From Achatina immaculata (Eukaryota > Mollusca > Gastropoda > Stylommatophora > Achatinidae): a stretch of 64,000 nt of DNA. The stretch covers positions 7,390,459 to 7,454,458 of the forward strand of contig CM019703.1 in the NCBI GenBank assembly GCA_009760885.1, in the 5' to 3' direction. The position numbers and the translations under genes are program-made. Within the stretch, counting starts at the first letter, position 1. The number at the start of each line of letters is the position of its first letter. Positions 11,540-22,503 of this stretch are shown in pieces. The notes under the pieces were generated by a model. It ran no database searches, had not been told where the DNA came from, and saw only the letters and a list, made by a program, of their open reading frames with translations.

Positions 11540-12839
11540 CGAGGGGTGATTGATAAGTTCTCGGCATAAGGTACAAATACTTGAAACGCACAGTTGATAT
11601 TAGGTGCATTTGTAGATCAGGTTAATGTAAGATTAAACACCACGTTTCAAGAAATTAACTGCAGCCAATTTTTTTTTTTTTTGGCCACTGAAGTGGTAAG
11701 GGGTGGCAGAAATTGAGAAAATGGATAAAATTTCTCATCTAGCAGTCATTCGCTGCCTCTGCATCAAGGGCTTATTATCGAAGGAGATCCATGAGGATAT
11801 GGTGGAGACTCTAGGGGAGAGTGTCCCTTCTTACAGCACAGTGAAGAAATGGGCAGCTCAATTCAAACATGGAAGGGAGAGGCTGGGAAATGATCCCTGT
11901 CCAGGAAGACCAAGAATGGTAACCACCGATGAAACCACCAGCAGAATCCATGACATGATAATGGAGGATTGACGACTAACTGAGCGGTACATTGCTACTG
12001 AGTTTGCCATCTTTCACGAACGTGTTCATGCCATTATTCACAATGATCTTCAAATGACAGAGATCTCTGCTCGATGGGTCTAGAAACTTCTTGGAGCTGA
12101 TCACAAACGACAACGTCTCAACATGCCAAGAGACAATCTTGGCCATTTTTCTGCAGATCCTGAAACGTTTCTTCACCAATTTATGACTATGGATGAGACT
12201 TGGGTTCATCATTTTCAACCAGAAACCAAAGAACAGTCAAAGTAGTGGAAACGTCATGGATCCTCACCTCCAAAAAAAAAAAGTAAGGGTGGTTTTGTTT
12301 GCAGGGAAAGTCGTGGCTTCCATCTTTTGGCATTCAGAAGGTGTGCTATTGGTAGACTATCTTCAAAAGGGCAGAACGGTCACCGGGGCCAATTACGCTA
12401 ATTTTGTGAAGCAACTGCGGGTCGCATTGAAGGAAAAGCGTCGATGGAAATTGAGGAGAGGAGTTATCTTTCAGCAAGACAATGCTCCAGTTCACAAGTC
12501 GGTGGTGGCAATGGCTGCCATTCATGAATACGGCTTCCAGCTTCTTGAACATCCTCCTTATTCCCCAGATTTGGCTCCTTCGGATTATTACCCGTTTACC
12601 AAACTGAAAAAGGAGCTCAGTGGTCGCAAATTTGCTTCAGCTGATGACGTCATTCATGCTGTAGACCACTCTCTACTGGCACAAGATACTGTCTTTTACA
12701 AAGAAGGGATTCGTATGCTCCAGGATCGCTGGACTAAGTGCATAAACTTGCAAGAGGACTGTGCTGAGAAATAATCAAAAGAAGTTGTCTACAAATTACC
12801 CGTTTTACCTAATGCCGAGAACTTATCAATCACCCCTGG
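11540..12839 (+). mobile_element. Full-length mariner element (1300 bp)
   Basis: 28-bp terminal inverted repeats at 11540-11567 and 12812-12839 read C(G/C)AGGGGTGATTGATAAG... and differ at one position only. Both ends abut TA, the target duplication of this superfamily (11538-11539 and 12840-12841). Size and TIR length are normal for mariner. It contains one broken transposase gene. Confidence 0.95.
11703..12774 (+). pseudogene. Mariner transposase pseudogene
   Basis: The likely ATG is at 11721. The N-terminal part (to 11969) has the two helix-turn-helix motifs of mariner DNA binding (EIHEDM..., YSTVKKWAAQF, then PGRPRMVTTDE linker). The catalytic part has MDETWVHHF, QDNAPVHKS and SPDLAPSDYY. 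The second and third aspartates are separated by 34 residues (D34D), so the catalytic triad is preserved. Breaks are a TGA at 11970-11972, a TAG at 12081-12083, a TAG at 12243-12245, and a frameshift in an 11-A run at 12272-12282. It closely resembles the transposases related to the SETMAR transposase domain. It is inactive as read; the homopolymer shift could be a sequencing error, but the three stops are independent. Confidence 0.93.
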
Positions 12840-13189
12840 TATATTCTGCGCCTGGGGCTGGTTTTATCTGCTGCACCCTGTAAAAACGGCTTATGAGTTA
12901 AGCGATTCATGTGCTTACCCATGGAAGTGGAGCTTAAATAGAATTCTGCTTTTTAAAATTCAGTTCTATAATTATAAAAACTTCACAATGACCCACTCAC
13001 AGTCCGATTTCAGTCACCTTACTAACAAATTACCCAGGTAAAGTCACACCATTCACCGACAAAAGAATGATTTTTTTTTTTTTAAACACAACGAAAAAGA
13101 CTTCTCCTGTCTTCCTTAAATCCCCAGTTACTTCATGGCACCAGATCTTTATCACAGCATCAGTTGTCAGGAGTTTTAAGTTCGCTATC

Positions 13190-13905
13190 ACATCTGGGGC
13201 TACGAAGTTGGTACTCTAAACTTTCGACTCCGTTTCCTGTGTATCTCTCCTTCCAAGCTCCCACTCCGTTATAAATGAACATCTCTAGCGATTCCCACTC
13301 CTTTATAAATGACTCCCACTCCTTTATAAGACTAACATCTCTGGCAACTCCAACTTCGACTGGACCCGGAATTATTTCCAACTCCTGTCTTCTCTATTTT
13401 TCTATTGCCCCACTCCGACTCTTTCATGAATGTCACTTATCTGTCCCACTTGGACTCTTATAATGAATGATACTTATCTGTCCCGCTTCGACTCATTCAT
13501 GAGTGGTACTTATCTGTGCCACTCCGACTCTCACGAATGGTACTTATCTGCATACTCAACACTTTCAGGAATGATACTGTCTACGGACTCTGATTCAGAC
13601 TCCGCCTTAAATTTTTCCGACTCCCCCCCCCCCCGACTCTACGACTCCCTTCTCCGAAGCTCTTATTACAGGGAGAAAGAGCAAGAATCGCCTTGAGCCC
13701 CCCCCCCCCTCCCCCCTGGTAGCAGGAGTTTGCCGAAAAGCTCTTTCTTTTTTACACCCAAAGTGGGCCATCACGGTAGCCGCTGTAAAGTAAAAGGTAA
13801 AGTTCCCGTTTCCAAGCCATTAAGACATCTTGGGGATACGGTGTTAGCCCCTGAGTTATCTGTCCCACTCCAACTCTTTCATGAATGGTACTTAACTGTC
13901 CCACT
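13190..13905. repeat. Irregular ACTCC/TTCATGAATG minisatellite
   Basis: Units of about 36 bp carry ATCTGTCCCACTCCGACTC and TTCATGAATGGTACTT, best seen at 13425-13570 and again at 13855-13900. Similar words occur at 54.6-54.8 kb. 13795-13850 is a fragment of SINE-2 (TTGGGGATACGGTGTTAG). Confidence 0.7.
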
Positions 13906-14837
13906 TCAAGCTCTCTAACGAGAGCCGCTGTAATAAAAATCCTAATTCAGTGAGGTGCTTGTATTTCAAAATCTTCACGGCTGTGGCTGCTAACAAACTC
14001 AAGCCCGTGGTTCCACGGAGATGTAACAAAAACCAGAGAGATTTATGGGTTACATGCCCATTCCTGGAGGCACGGTCAAACCTGGGTCACCAAACAGGGG
14101 ATGTGGGTAATCCTCTGTTGATGCGTTTATATGTTGATGCCTTTATATGTTGGTGCCTTTTTATGTTGATTCCTGTCAAAGGAATTTGTCATGGGTTTTT
14201 TTCGTCCAATAGCAGAAAATAATTAAAGAAAAAGGAACTACATTCGCAGCCATGGCAGAGCAGATAGAAAGATGGTGACCTGCAAGTCTTCTTCGCCATT
14301 AGCTCGGACATGGACGCCAGTCTTTCAGATAATCACGGGCAGTTCGACTCAGGTTATCAGCAGAGTTTAGGAGGACCGGGGTCTGGCCAGGTCCTTTGTC
14401 TGAGTGGGCTGTGTAGCTGGCAACTCTGGAGGATGTGATGTGGTGTCTTTGACTCTTTGTCGCAGGCACATGGGAATGTCCTACCAGTTTTTAGCTTCTG
14501 GTATAGATAGTGCCTCTACCCGCAGTTTCTGTTCTCAGTCGGAGGACAATCACCTGGTCATTTCTTGAGAGTGTATAGTTTTTCTCACCTGCATCTGCTT
14601 TGGTGTGTTGTTTCAGCTGTTGTAGATACGAGGCAGAATTTTTTTAAAAATGAAGTAAAGACAATTTGTAAATTAAGCTGCAATTGCAACGGATGGCAGC
14701 TGAGGCACTACAAAATGTTTGCAATGATTGATGGGTAGTTCGAATACGCACAGAGCAACTCTCTGTCCTTAGTCTACTCGAAGCCAAAGTCAAATAAATA
14801 TAGACGCTTCGATGTACGATTGCCTCTCTGTTGAACA
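13906..14837. other. Unassigned DNA containing repeat R2
   Basis: 14280-14600 shares GGACGCCAGTCTTTC and GGTCTGGCCAGGTCC with the segments at 8.5 and 9.3 kb. No gene seen. Confidence 0.5.
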
Positions 14838-15295
14838 ATGCCCGGTGATGAGATTTCTTGTGGAAAGCAGGAGTGAAACCTAGTGAAATTCACCGCATTG
14901 TGCTGGCCCAAAGAGCATCACTCAACGGAAGGTTTATAAGCGAGTAGAAAAGCAGAAGAAGAGAAATGTTATACACAAAGTTCTTGCTGCACCATGGCAA
15001 TGCAAGCCCCAATACAGCGGCGTTAACGCGGAAGACAACGCAGCAGCTGGGGTTTGAAGGTCCCGTAGGCCCGATCTTCCGACGTTTGATTATCCCCCCT
15101 TTCGATCTGCTTAAAGAGGTCCTAAACAGCAGGCAGTTTCATCTCTGATGATGAGGTTAAGGAAGTGGTTCAGACCTGGACTAGGGAGTGACCGAAAAAA
15201 AAAAAAAAGCTTCTTCTCGCAAGTAATGAAGAAGAAGACAGTGAAACGATGCAGGGAACGCATCGATCCGCAGGGTGACTATGTGAAGGAGTGAT
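14838..15295 (+). pseudogene. Second mariner remnant with internal deletion
   Basis: 14838-14960 encodes pieces like RFLVES, EIHRIVLAQ and RKVYKRVEK (helix-turn-helix part). The sequence then jumps directly to LLHHGNASPNTAALT (second catalytic block) and IIPPFDLLKE, and ends with KKTVKRCRERIDPQGDYVKE just before a TGA at about 15291. The 'DNAP' aspartate is replaced (HGNAS) and the central part with the first catalytic Asp is missing. It belongs to a different mariner subfamily from the element at 11.5 kb and is clearly dead. TIRs were not identified. Confidence 0.75.
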
Positions 15296-15935
15296 ATAAT
15301 CGTTATGTTAATTTGCTCACAGTTGCGGCATTAAAAGGGTAAGCTTCCTTTAAAAAAAAATTATCCCTGGCATTTTCTGCTTCGCTGATCACAGAGAATA
15401 CACAGACCGACCGCGATGGCAGACTCTCCTATGGAGTCTTTAATCCTTTATTCACACCCCCCCCCAGTCCCCCACGCGCGCGCGCTATAACAATGATTTT
15501 ATTAGCACATCTGTCGCTGTTTAATCATTCAAAAACGTCCATCAATCATGATTTGTAAACTGTAACTTGACAGATTGATTTGGTTTGAGTGCTATATCAA
15601 GAAGATTTATTTGTGCGCTGAGACTATTTACATGTCAGCGAAATGCTCCTTTTTAATATATATGTATATATATACTTTTTATTTGCTCATGCTTTGTTTC
15701 GGCTCTTTTCGCTGAAAATTTTGAATGATACCCCGATGTGATTGGTTAGATTTAGTCGCTAGGTGGCGCAGTGTGAATTGGCATAATCTATAACTGGAAC
15801 TTATAACCGGAAGAAAACATTTTCTCATGCAATCCAAGAACCCAATGGGTTAATAAACACACTTTCAGAATAAAACTAGAAACATCTTCTCAGTATTATT
15901 CCCGATGAAATTCGGCTTGTTTTTGTAATTAAAAA
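15296..15935. other. Unassigned DNA
   Basis: It has a CG dinucleotide run at 15475-15484 and an AT-rich stretch near 15650-15680. No element recognised. Confidence 0.5.
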
Positions 15936-16175
15936 AATGATAAAAGAGAATCCCATAGCAAATGCTGTAGAGGATGAAGAGGTAGAGACCTTATTATGCT
16001 GGGCCATCAGCGTGTTAGGTAGGGTGGCCAGTTCCGTTCCTCTCTGCCTTTCATTCCGAGATTTTCTCTGGTACCCATTTTACAAGACTGGATCTACCTC
16101 GGGGCCGTACTGGTCGGGGAAAAAAAATCCTGCTCAGCTGGGGATTCGAACCCTCGACCATTTTTGTTGTTGTTG
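15936..16175 (-). mobile_element. SINE-1, tRNA-derived, head-truncated
   Basis: It is homologous to the complete copy at 63418-63690: shared words are GGGGATTCGAACCCTCGACC (box B, reverse strand), TTTTCTCTGGTACCCATTTT and TGCTGGGCCATCAGCGT. It ends inside the tRNA-like head, lacking box A, and runs into a TTG repeat. Confidence 0.85.
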
Positions 16176-16236
16176 TAATATTCATAGTCAAATTATTTAT
16201 TAATGTAATACATTTTATATTTGTCGTTCTTTACTT

Positions 16237-16302
16237 ATAGTATTATTTCTTCTTCTTCTTCTTCTTCTTCTTCTTCTCTTCTTCTTCTTCTTCTTCTTCT
16301 AT
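16237..16302. repeat. (TTC)n microsatellite
   Basis: An almost pure CTT/TTC run of about 65 bp. Confidence 0.97.
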
Positions 16303-16609
16303 TGACATAGTATTAAAAAGCAAGAAAACTTAGTGTACCGCTACGTTGCTACTTTAAAGAAGTGTTTTGCAAAGTAAGTTGTGAGAAATTAGAGGGGGGG
16401 GGGCGGAGGAGGGGGAAACAGATAAGTTAACAGTAGGGTGTACCAGAACTAACGAAAGAAAAAATGTTATGGGGTGCTAATTAAGTGGACTAGGATACTA
16501 GGGTGGGGGTTGGGGGTTCCTCCACAAATTTTGAAAACCACCGCCGTAAAGGCCCTGGCTCTCTACGTTCTTGTCCCCGTGGAACCCTTGGAATATTTTG
16601 TTGTTGTTT

Positions 16610-16745
16610 TATCCCCTCTGATGATCTGCGAATGGACGCACCAGCGGGGGGGGGGGGGGGGCATCTTGGTCGCAACCCAGAGGCCTACAGGAGAGCTCTT
16701 AGGGAGGCAAATTTCCCCACGAGACATGCAAATGACTGACTAAGA
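16610..16745 (+). pseudogene. LINE-B 3'-end fragment
   Basis: Encodes SDDLRMDAPA...AYRRALREANFP(T)RHAND and ends in GACATGCAAATGACTGACT, matching the end of the copy at 7.1 kb. An 18-G run near 16648 interrupts it. Confidence 0.8.
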
Positions 16746-16750
16746 AAAGC

Positions 16751-17095
16751 ATGATAAAAACCTACAGGAAGCCACAAACACCACCACATGATGACTATCA
16801 CATGCTAAACAGAAAGGAACAAATCACAATCTTCCGTCTCCGAACAGGACACGCCCAACTCCGAAGTCATATGTATATAAAGTTTAAGGTTGGTACTACT
16901 ACTCTTTGTACATGTGCCCAGGTGCCCCAAACTGTGGAAAATATCCTCCAAAACTGCACCAACTGCGAGAAACTGAGAAATAATTACTGGCCCAGTGAAA
17001 CCACTAAAGAAGATAAGCTCTACGGTTCCATACATGAATTAAAAAAAACAGTGAAATATGTCCAAGAGACAGGACTGCAGATATAGACAGACAAT
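16751..17095 (+). pseudogene. 3' fragment of an I/Ingi-like LINE (post-RNase H region)
   Basis: The 111-residue open frame has LNRKEQITIFRLRTGHAQL, then CTCAQVPQTVENILQNC, then LYGSIHELKKTVKYVQETGL. The 'R.RTGH.....C.C.....T..H(N)IL..C' pattern is the zinc-binding segment after RNase H in I, Ingi and jockey-type LINEs. It ends directly in a GAA-rich tail. The N-terminal enzyme domains are missing. Confidence 0.7.
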
Positions 17096-17262
17096 GCGAA
17101 CGAAGAAGAAGAAGAAAAAGAAGGAGAAGAAGAAGAGGAAGAAAAAGAAGAAGAAGCAGAAGGAAGAAGAAGAAGAAGAAAGAAAGAAGAAGAACTAAGA
17201 AGAAGAAGAAAGAAGAATAAAAAGAAGGAAGAAGAAGAAGAAGAAGACTGACTGACTGACTG
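17096..17262. repeat. GAA-rich microsatellite ending in (GACT)n
   Basis: AAGAAGAAG with interruptions to 17247, then GACTGACTGACTGACTGA. It starts exactly at the end of the LINE fragment, suggesting expansion of a retrotransposon tail. Confidence 0.9.
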
Positions 17263-17454
17263 ATCCCCTCTCAAACCCTGTGTTAAATATTTACCGTCGC
17301 TCATTTTTCGCTTCGTTGTGTTCACTCCTCCAGGCTGTCACTGCCATGGCCCGCCCCCTCCCCAAATCATAATTTGACTTTATTACATTACCAAGTGTAA
17401 TAAAGTCAAAAGTGTAGATTGCGGGAACAAAAATCTTTCTCCATTTAGTTCATC

Positions 17455-17645
17455 CAGCCCAGACCGTCGACGCCACAGAAGAGAAGAACAATAAACGTAT
17501 AGTATAGAAAATGTTAATCAGGTTTGGCTTGTGCTACATGGCATGTGTAAGAGTAGGTTTTCTTTTTCTTTGTTTAGAACTAAAAAATGATGTTCTAACC
17601 AAGCTGTCTTGCACAAGAAACGAGTGCATGTAGCTAAGATAGACT
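17455..17645 (+). repeat. Dispersed repeat R1 (uninterrupted copy)
   Basis: Shares GAACAATAAACGTATAGTAT, GGCTTGTG and AACTAAAAAATGATGTTCTA with 58.23-59.0 kb. Here the repeat lacks the LINE found at 58.35 kb and so represents the empty site. Confidence 0.75.
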
Positions 17646-17699
17646 TACCTTCGTCAGAAATTAATTTCTTTATCCTATATTCTTAAATGTTGTCAACTC

Positions 17700-18022
17700 A
17701 AATTCAGTCAGTCAGTCAGTCAGTCAATCGGACGTTTACGTGTCCCTTGCCGAACTTTGCCTCCCTAACAGCTGTCCTGTAGGCCTCTCGGTTGTGAGCA
17801 AGATGCCCTGCTGCTGATGCATCCATTCGCAGATAATCAACGATGCCTTGCAGCCATCTTCGCCTTGGTCTTCCTCTCTTTCTTTTTCATATTATATACC
17901 CTTCCAAGACGGTCTTCTCTAAATTATCATGTCGTTTAATATGTCCAAAATATTTAAGTTTTTTTTCTGTCTGATCTTCCTTACTAGCCAACCGTCCTCA
18001 ATATTAAGTTCTTGTAGTATGG

Positions 18023-18073
<51 letters not shown>

Positions 18074-18195
18074 CCATGATATTCGAAGAACTCTTCTGTA
18101 GCATTTACAGTCAACGGTACTTATGTGGGTCTCAGCTGTTTTGTTAAGTGTCCAGGTCTCACATGCATATGACAACTCAAAGACAAACAATAAAG
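17700..18195 (-). pseudogene. LINE-B 3' end, reverse orientation, with (TA)n expansion
   Basis: The + strand starts with CAGTCAGTCAGTCAGTCAG (tail), then GTGTCCCTTGCCGAACTTTG. The reverse strand encodes CETWTLNKTAETHISTVDCK, CYRRVLRISW and ILQELNIEDGWLV. An internal TATA-rich run at 18019-18070 splits the coding region. Degenerate. Confidence 0.85.
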
Positions 18196-18617
18196 AAAGC
18201 CAAAATGAGGTTTAATTTGTTTTTTTAGTTAGTTTTTCTTTTTCAAAGATAGATGTACGTAAAATAATTTATGAGGTTATAATATCTTGTGTATAAATGT
18301 TGCTCATATGAACATTTCTGACCACGCCACTGTAGTAAAGATGCCAAAAACATGAGCTGAAACAATGTGAACAAAAAGTACTCTCATATCACAGAGTATT
18401 TCAGCCATGCTTAAGTTTAGAAAACAGTACGGTGGGTTTGAGTTAGGCTTTCTTAAGACAGCCGGACTCTGGCATTCCGCTAAGTGCCTAGGAGGGATGT
18501 TTTCATCCATAGCTTTTGACGGAACCTATGCAAGTGTCGTCGCGGTACCATGACGGCGTTTCTGCTACTTTTATAACAGAACACAGTAAATAAATGAATG
18601 GTGTGATCTTCTACTAG
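18196..18617. other. Unassigned DNA
   Basis: No feature recognised. Confidence 0.5.
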
Positions 18618-18636
18618 TTGAATATTCCGGGCTGCT

Positions 18637-18972
18637 ATCTAGCCAAGTTACTAGGAGAGCGCCATAAGAATTCAAGCTGGCTAACAACTATCACATACTT
18701 AACTATCTAGCCAAGTTACTCGGATAGCGCCATAAGAATTCAAGCTGGCTAACAACTATCACATACTTAACTATCTAGCCAAGTTACTCGGATAGCGCCA
18801 TAAGAATTCAAGCTGGCTAACAACTATCACATACTTAACTATCTAGCCAAGTTACTCGGATAGCGCCATAAGAATTCAAGCTGGCTAACAACTATCACAT
18901 ACTTAACTATCTAGCCAAGTTACTCGGATAGCGCCATAAGAATTCAAGCTGGCTAACAACTATCACATACTA
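18637..18972. repeat. 68-bp tandem repeat, about 5 copies
   Basis: Unit CTATCTAGCCAAGTTACTCG followed by GATAGCGCCATAAGAATTC and AAGCTGGCTAACAAC. Copies are nearly identical, so the expansion is recent. Confidence 0.97.
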
Positions 18973-19283
18973 AACACGACAACATTTTCCACAGACCGGA
19001 CTATACTACCGTCTCACTTCACAGTCAAAACCTATCTCCGCCCTCGCTTACATTCCACTTGCAAAAAACGACTTGGAAATATGAACTTTGATAGAGAAAA
19101 CAAGCAAGGGCCTAACTCTACACAAACGTTTGGTTTTATCACCCTTGACCAAATTCTGTCATACCCAGGGTTGAGAAACATTGTATTAAAATAACTGTTG
19201 TTGCTACGATGCTCAGCGTTTATGTTGTTTTCCACGGCTCTCATGTCATTGACTGTGTACATGTGTTCCCGCACTTCTGGACG
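18973..19283. other. Unassigned DNA
   Basis: No feature recognised. Confidence 0.4.
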
Positions 19284-19845
19284 TACATAAATCATCATCA
19301 TCATCGTCATCGTCATCATCATGATGTGCCATGTCGGGCGGCATGGGCGGTCATACTCCTCCACAAATCTCGGTCCTTGACATTTATGAGTAACTCTGTT
19401 GCTGATTTCTTTCCATGCCACAGTGTCGGACCTTCTAACATCTGTCCTCTTGGTCGTCCTCTGCCTCTCCTGCCTTCAATTTTGCCAACTGTTGTGATGT
19501 TTTCTAGTTTCTCTCTTATCATCACATGCATCAAGAATGATGATTGCCTTACAGTGCTTTTCATGAACTTGTCTCAGATTCTGCTCATTAGTTGTCTTGG
19601 CTGTCCTTGGGATTCTCAATATTCTTATCAGGAACCACATCTCTGTTGCCTCCAATGATTTACTCAGTTGCCTGCTAACAGTTCATGATTCATATCTGTA
19701 CAGCAAAACACGTTCAATATAGCACTGTAATACTTTTTTTCCCTCACATTCTCTGACAATGACTTATTACACAAGATGGTTTTCAGTTTCTGAAATGCTA
19801 GCTTTGCCTGAAATATTCTGATTTTAATTTCTGTGATACATCAGC
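19284..19845 (-). pseudogene. LINE-C 3' end, reverse orientation
   Basis: It begins on the + strand with an ATCATCATC-type tail (reverse strand GATGATG). The reverse strand encodes REKLENITTVGKIEGRRGRG, RPRGQML and KDRDLWRSMTAHAARHGTS, a well-known C-terminal end of RTE-like LINEs in invertebrates. Degenerate further upstream. Confidence 0.85.
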
Positions 19846-20095
19846 TGTTGTCGCTGGTCCCGGGTTTGGAGCTTCTAACGTCATAGAATGTCTCGTAACT
19901 CAATGCCATGGCCATCGGCGAGTAAAGGGCACCATAACCTCTGCCCCTATTATCTTGTGGGTTAGAAAGCCAAATGCTAGGGGAGTCCACCGTAAATAAA
20001 CGACAGAAAACAGCAGAAAACTAAATCCTAGAATAATCATGCCTAGACATACATTATGTACATATAAACAACAACCTGTCTCATGTGTGATCAGA
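19846..20095. other. Unassigned DNA
   Basis: No feature recognised; ends at the LINE-A fragment. Confidence 0.4.
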
Positions 20096-20366
20096 AAAAC
20101 AGGAGATGGCATATGTTGGTCATGTGATGAGAAGAAACAGGCATAGAATCCCAAAACAAGCTATCAAGTGGAACACAACAGACCGAAGAAAAAGATGTCG
20201 ACCACGCGAAACTCTAAAGAGGAAACTGTTAAGAGATGTCAGTTTAGTGAGCATAAAATCCTTTGATGATGTTGAAAAACTCGCCGAAAACAAGCAAACT
20301 TGGCGAACTACCATGCGACCCCTATGTGACGTTTAACGGCACGGGAAGGATATAAGAAGAATAAGA
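20096..20366 (+). pseudogene. LINE-A 3' fragment
   Basis: Encodes YVGHVMRRNRHRIPKQAIKW, TTDRRKRCRPRETLKR and FDDVEKLAENKQTWRTTMRP, then LCDV and stop. The tail is GGCACGGGAAGGATATAAG. Same end as at 37.4, 50.5, 56.0 and 58.7 kb. Confidence 0.85.
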
Positions 20367-20429
20367 CATACATTATGTTACACTGGATAAAATCCAGGTA
20401 AAACGTACTGGGTTTTGAATGTTATTCTG

Positions 20430-20745
20430 CGTCTCATGTTTGAGAGACTGACAGAAAGGACTATCACTTATGAGTGATCTGATATATTTATTGAAGTAAC
20501 GCATATTTTGATGCTCAGTTCTCTTTCCGCCCTTCATTTTTCCAGTGATTGTCACGCTTTCTAAGTTTCCCATTGTCGGGTTTTTCTTGTGGTTAGTTCT
20601 GCGATTTCTGTGAGAACTTCTTGTGTTACCTTCCTCTCCCCTTCCCCCCCCCCCCCCCCACTTTCATCTCCAGTGTCTATGTCACTCATTCTCCAAAACC
20701 ACATCTCTATTGCTTCCAGTTTATTGCATCTCTTTACTATCCAGT
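20430..20745 (-). pseudogene. LINE-C-like fragment, reverse orientation
   Basis: The reverse strand holds NKLEAIEMWFWRM and NLESVTITGKMKGGKR, matching the RT-distal region of LINE-C. An 18-C run at about 20646 interrupts it. Very degenerate. Confidence 0.65.
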
Positions 20746-20769
20746 TCTTCTTCTTCTTTTTCTTCTTCT

Positions 20770-20801
<32 letters not shown>

Positions 20802-20806
20802 TTCTC
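20746..20806. repeat. (TTC)n microsatellite
   Basis: CTT/TTC run adjoining the LINE-C fragment. Confidence 0.95.
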
Positions 20807-20815
20807 AGCCACACC

Positions 20816-21627
20816 AGTTCTCTAACACTTATTATTAAAAAATAAGTAAACTGGTTCTTGTCTTCTCTTTTTATCCTCCACTCTCCAAACCTTCCCCCAA
20901 GTCCCATTAAACTCTTTCTCATGAACACGGCTGGGAGGGTATTATCTATTCCTCGCAAGGGAAAAGAACTATTAATCTTTCGGAGATAATACAAACTGAT
21001 TTATACACAGCAGTCTTAAGAGACACGATTCGTCTGGTCATTTTCTTGATAGTTCCCAAACTACCTGGCGAGCAAACATTCCCCAGTTGTCTCCAGGAGT
21101 TTCTGGAACAAATATTAGATTTGTGGTCCTCCAGCGCCTACGACTAATCAATTTATCTCCTAATTTACGGCCGCATTTCTTGGCTTATCTTGCACAGAAA
21201 TATCAAGTCCTCAGAGTTACTTTGTTCTAGCCGATTTGTGCTTAGAATATAATGCAGAGGTTTCCCTTGCTATCATTCGGAGTACCAAGTGCGATAAAAC
21301 AGAATAGGCGCTAGACGATGTATTGCTGCTGCCTGTACTAGAACTGTGGGGCTGATTCCTCCAGCTCCAACTGATTATCGAGTCTCTCAAGTGATATGTA
21401 ATAAATACTCACTTTCTAGGAAAATGAGGGGAAAACTGATAGAGTAGAAATTATGAGCAACAGGGAATAACGTTTATGTCCAGGTGGCTGTACTGAGATA
21501 CCCTTCTGTGGTGTAAATAGCATACATTGCGGTACAAATCCCATGTTGTTTTGAGTATAGTCCTGACTGGGAACATGCAATGTCCGGACAAAAAAATTAT
21601 TATACTTTTAGTAGGTGTATTTTGTGG
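20816..21627. other. Unassigned DNA
   Basis: An acceptor-like TTCTTGGCTTATCTTGCACAG ends near 21197, but the following open frame has no donor, so no exon is called. Confidence 0.5.
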
Positions 21628-22095
21628 CAAAGACACTGTCCGTGTTGGGGAATACGTGACCCATAGCTGACATGGTAGCCTCAGGGATGGCGAACCATAG
21701 CTGACATGGTAGCCTCAGGGATGGCGAACCATAGCTGACATGGTAGCCTCAGGGATGGCGAACCATAGCTGACATAGTAGCCTCAGGGATGGCGAACCAT
21801 AGCTGACATAGTAGCCTCAGGGATGGCGAACCATAGCTGCACCATCTCTCAGTTGGTGCTCCAGGTAAAAGGCCTAGCCTGAGTAATAGATCGTCATAGT
21901 CCCCATGGTGGTGGAGTCTGCAAAATAAGTAATGCACGCTCGCCCCCGCCCTCCCCCCCCCCCCCCCCCGCGCTTTCCAGCTCCACTCAGGGAATGAAAA
22001 AAATGGCTGCCAGGAAGACACGACGTTGTGCCTCAACATCTTCACCACATCGGCTGCAAGGAACATCATTTCCCAGTTCCAGGAAGAAGAAGAAG
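21628..22095 (+). mobile_element. Dispersed VNTR-bearing repeat, copy 2
   Basis: Left part AAGACACTGTCCGTGTTGGG, then about five to six 34-bp units (GCTGACATGGTAGCCTCAGG-like, 21660-21840). The right part has CCCATGGTGGTGGAGTCTGC, CTCAACATCTTCACC and GGCTGCAAGGAAC. A 16-C run at about 21954 and the adjoining GAA array mark its right side. Confidence 0.8.
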
Positions 22096-22340
22096 AAGAA
22101 GAAGAAGGAGGAGGAGGAGAAGGACAAAGAAATTAAGAAGAAGAAGGAGGAGGAGGATGAGGAATAGGAGGAGAAGGACAAAGAAATTAAGAAGAAGAAG
22201 AAGAAGGAGGAAGAGAAGGAGGAATAGGAGGAGAAGGACAAAGAAATTAAGAAGAAGAAGGAGGAGGAGGAGGATAAATAAAGTAAGAAGAAGAAGAAGG
22301 GGGAGGAGGAGGAGAAGGAGGAGGAGGAGAAGGAGGAGGT
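22082..22340. repeat. GAA/GGA-rich microsatellite
   Basis: AAGAAGAAG grades into GGAGGAGGAG with a ~66-bp sub-repeat carrying GGACAAAGAAATTAAGAAG (three copies). Apparent Arg- and Ser/Phe-rich ORFs are artefacts. Confidence 0.95.
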
Positions 22341-22503
22341 GTTGGCAGTGGTAGTGGCTTATTTTCTTATTTTAAAACGTTTTTTCTTTATTTAAGACAA
22401 GTATGGAGCAACTATGTTGCTGGCTAACATCACGGTAGCAGGACAGTAGCATGAAATACGAGCCTGTTTAATGAAGCGTAAAGAAAAGAAAAATACGTGT
22501 GTC

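Larger units (their letters stand above)
11180..12880 (-). mobile_element. Deleted IS630/Tc1-type element carrying a nested mariner
   Basis: CAGGGTG at 11180 and CACCCTG ending at 12880 are terminal inverted repeats flanked by TA on both sides. Without the inserted mariner the element is only 399 bp. Its reverse-strand ORF (about 11242-11457) has MPYSNEQRSW and GVDVPAKATIQ, resembling the N-terminal helix-turn-helix region of an IS630/Tc1-like transposase family. The catalytic domain is absent, so this is a non-autonomous deletion derivative. Confidence 0.7.
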
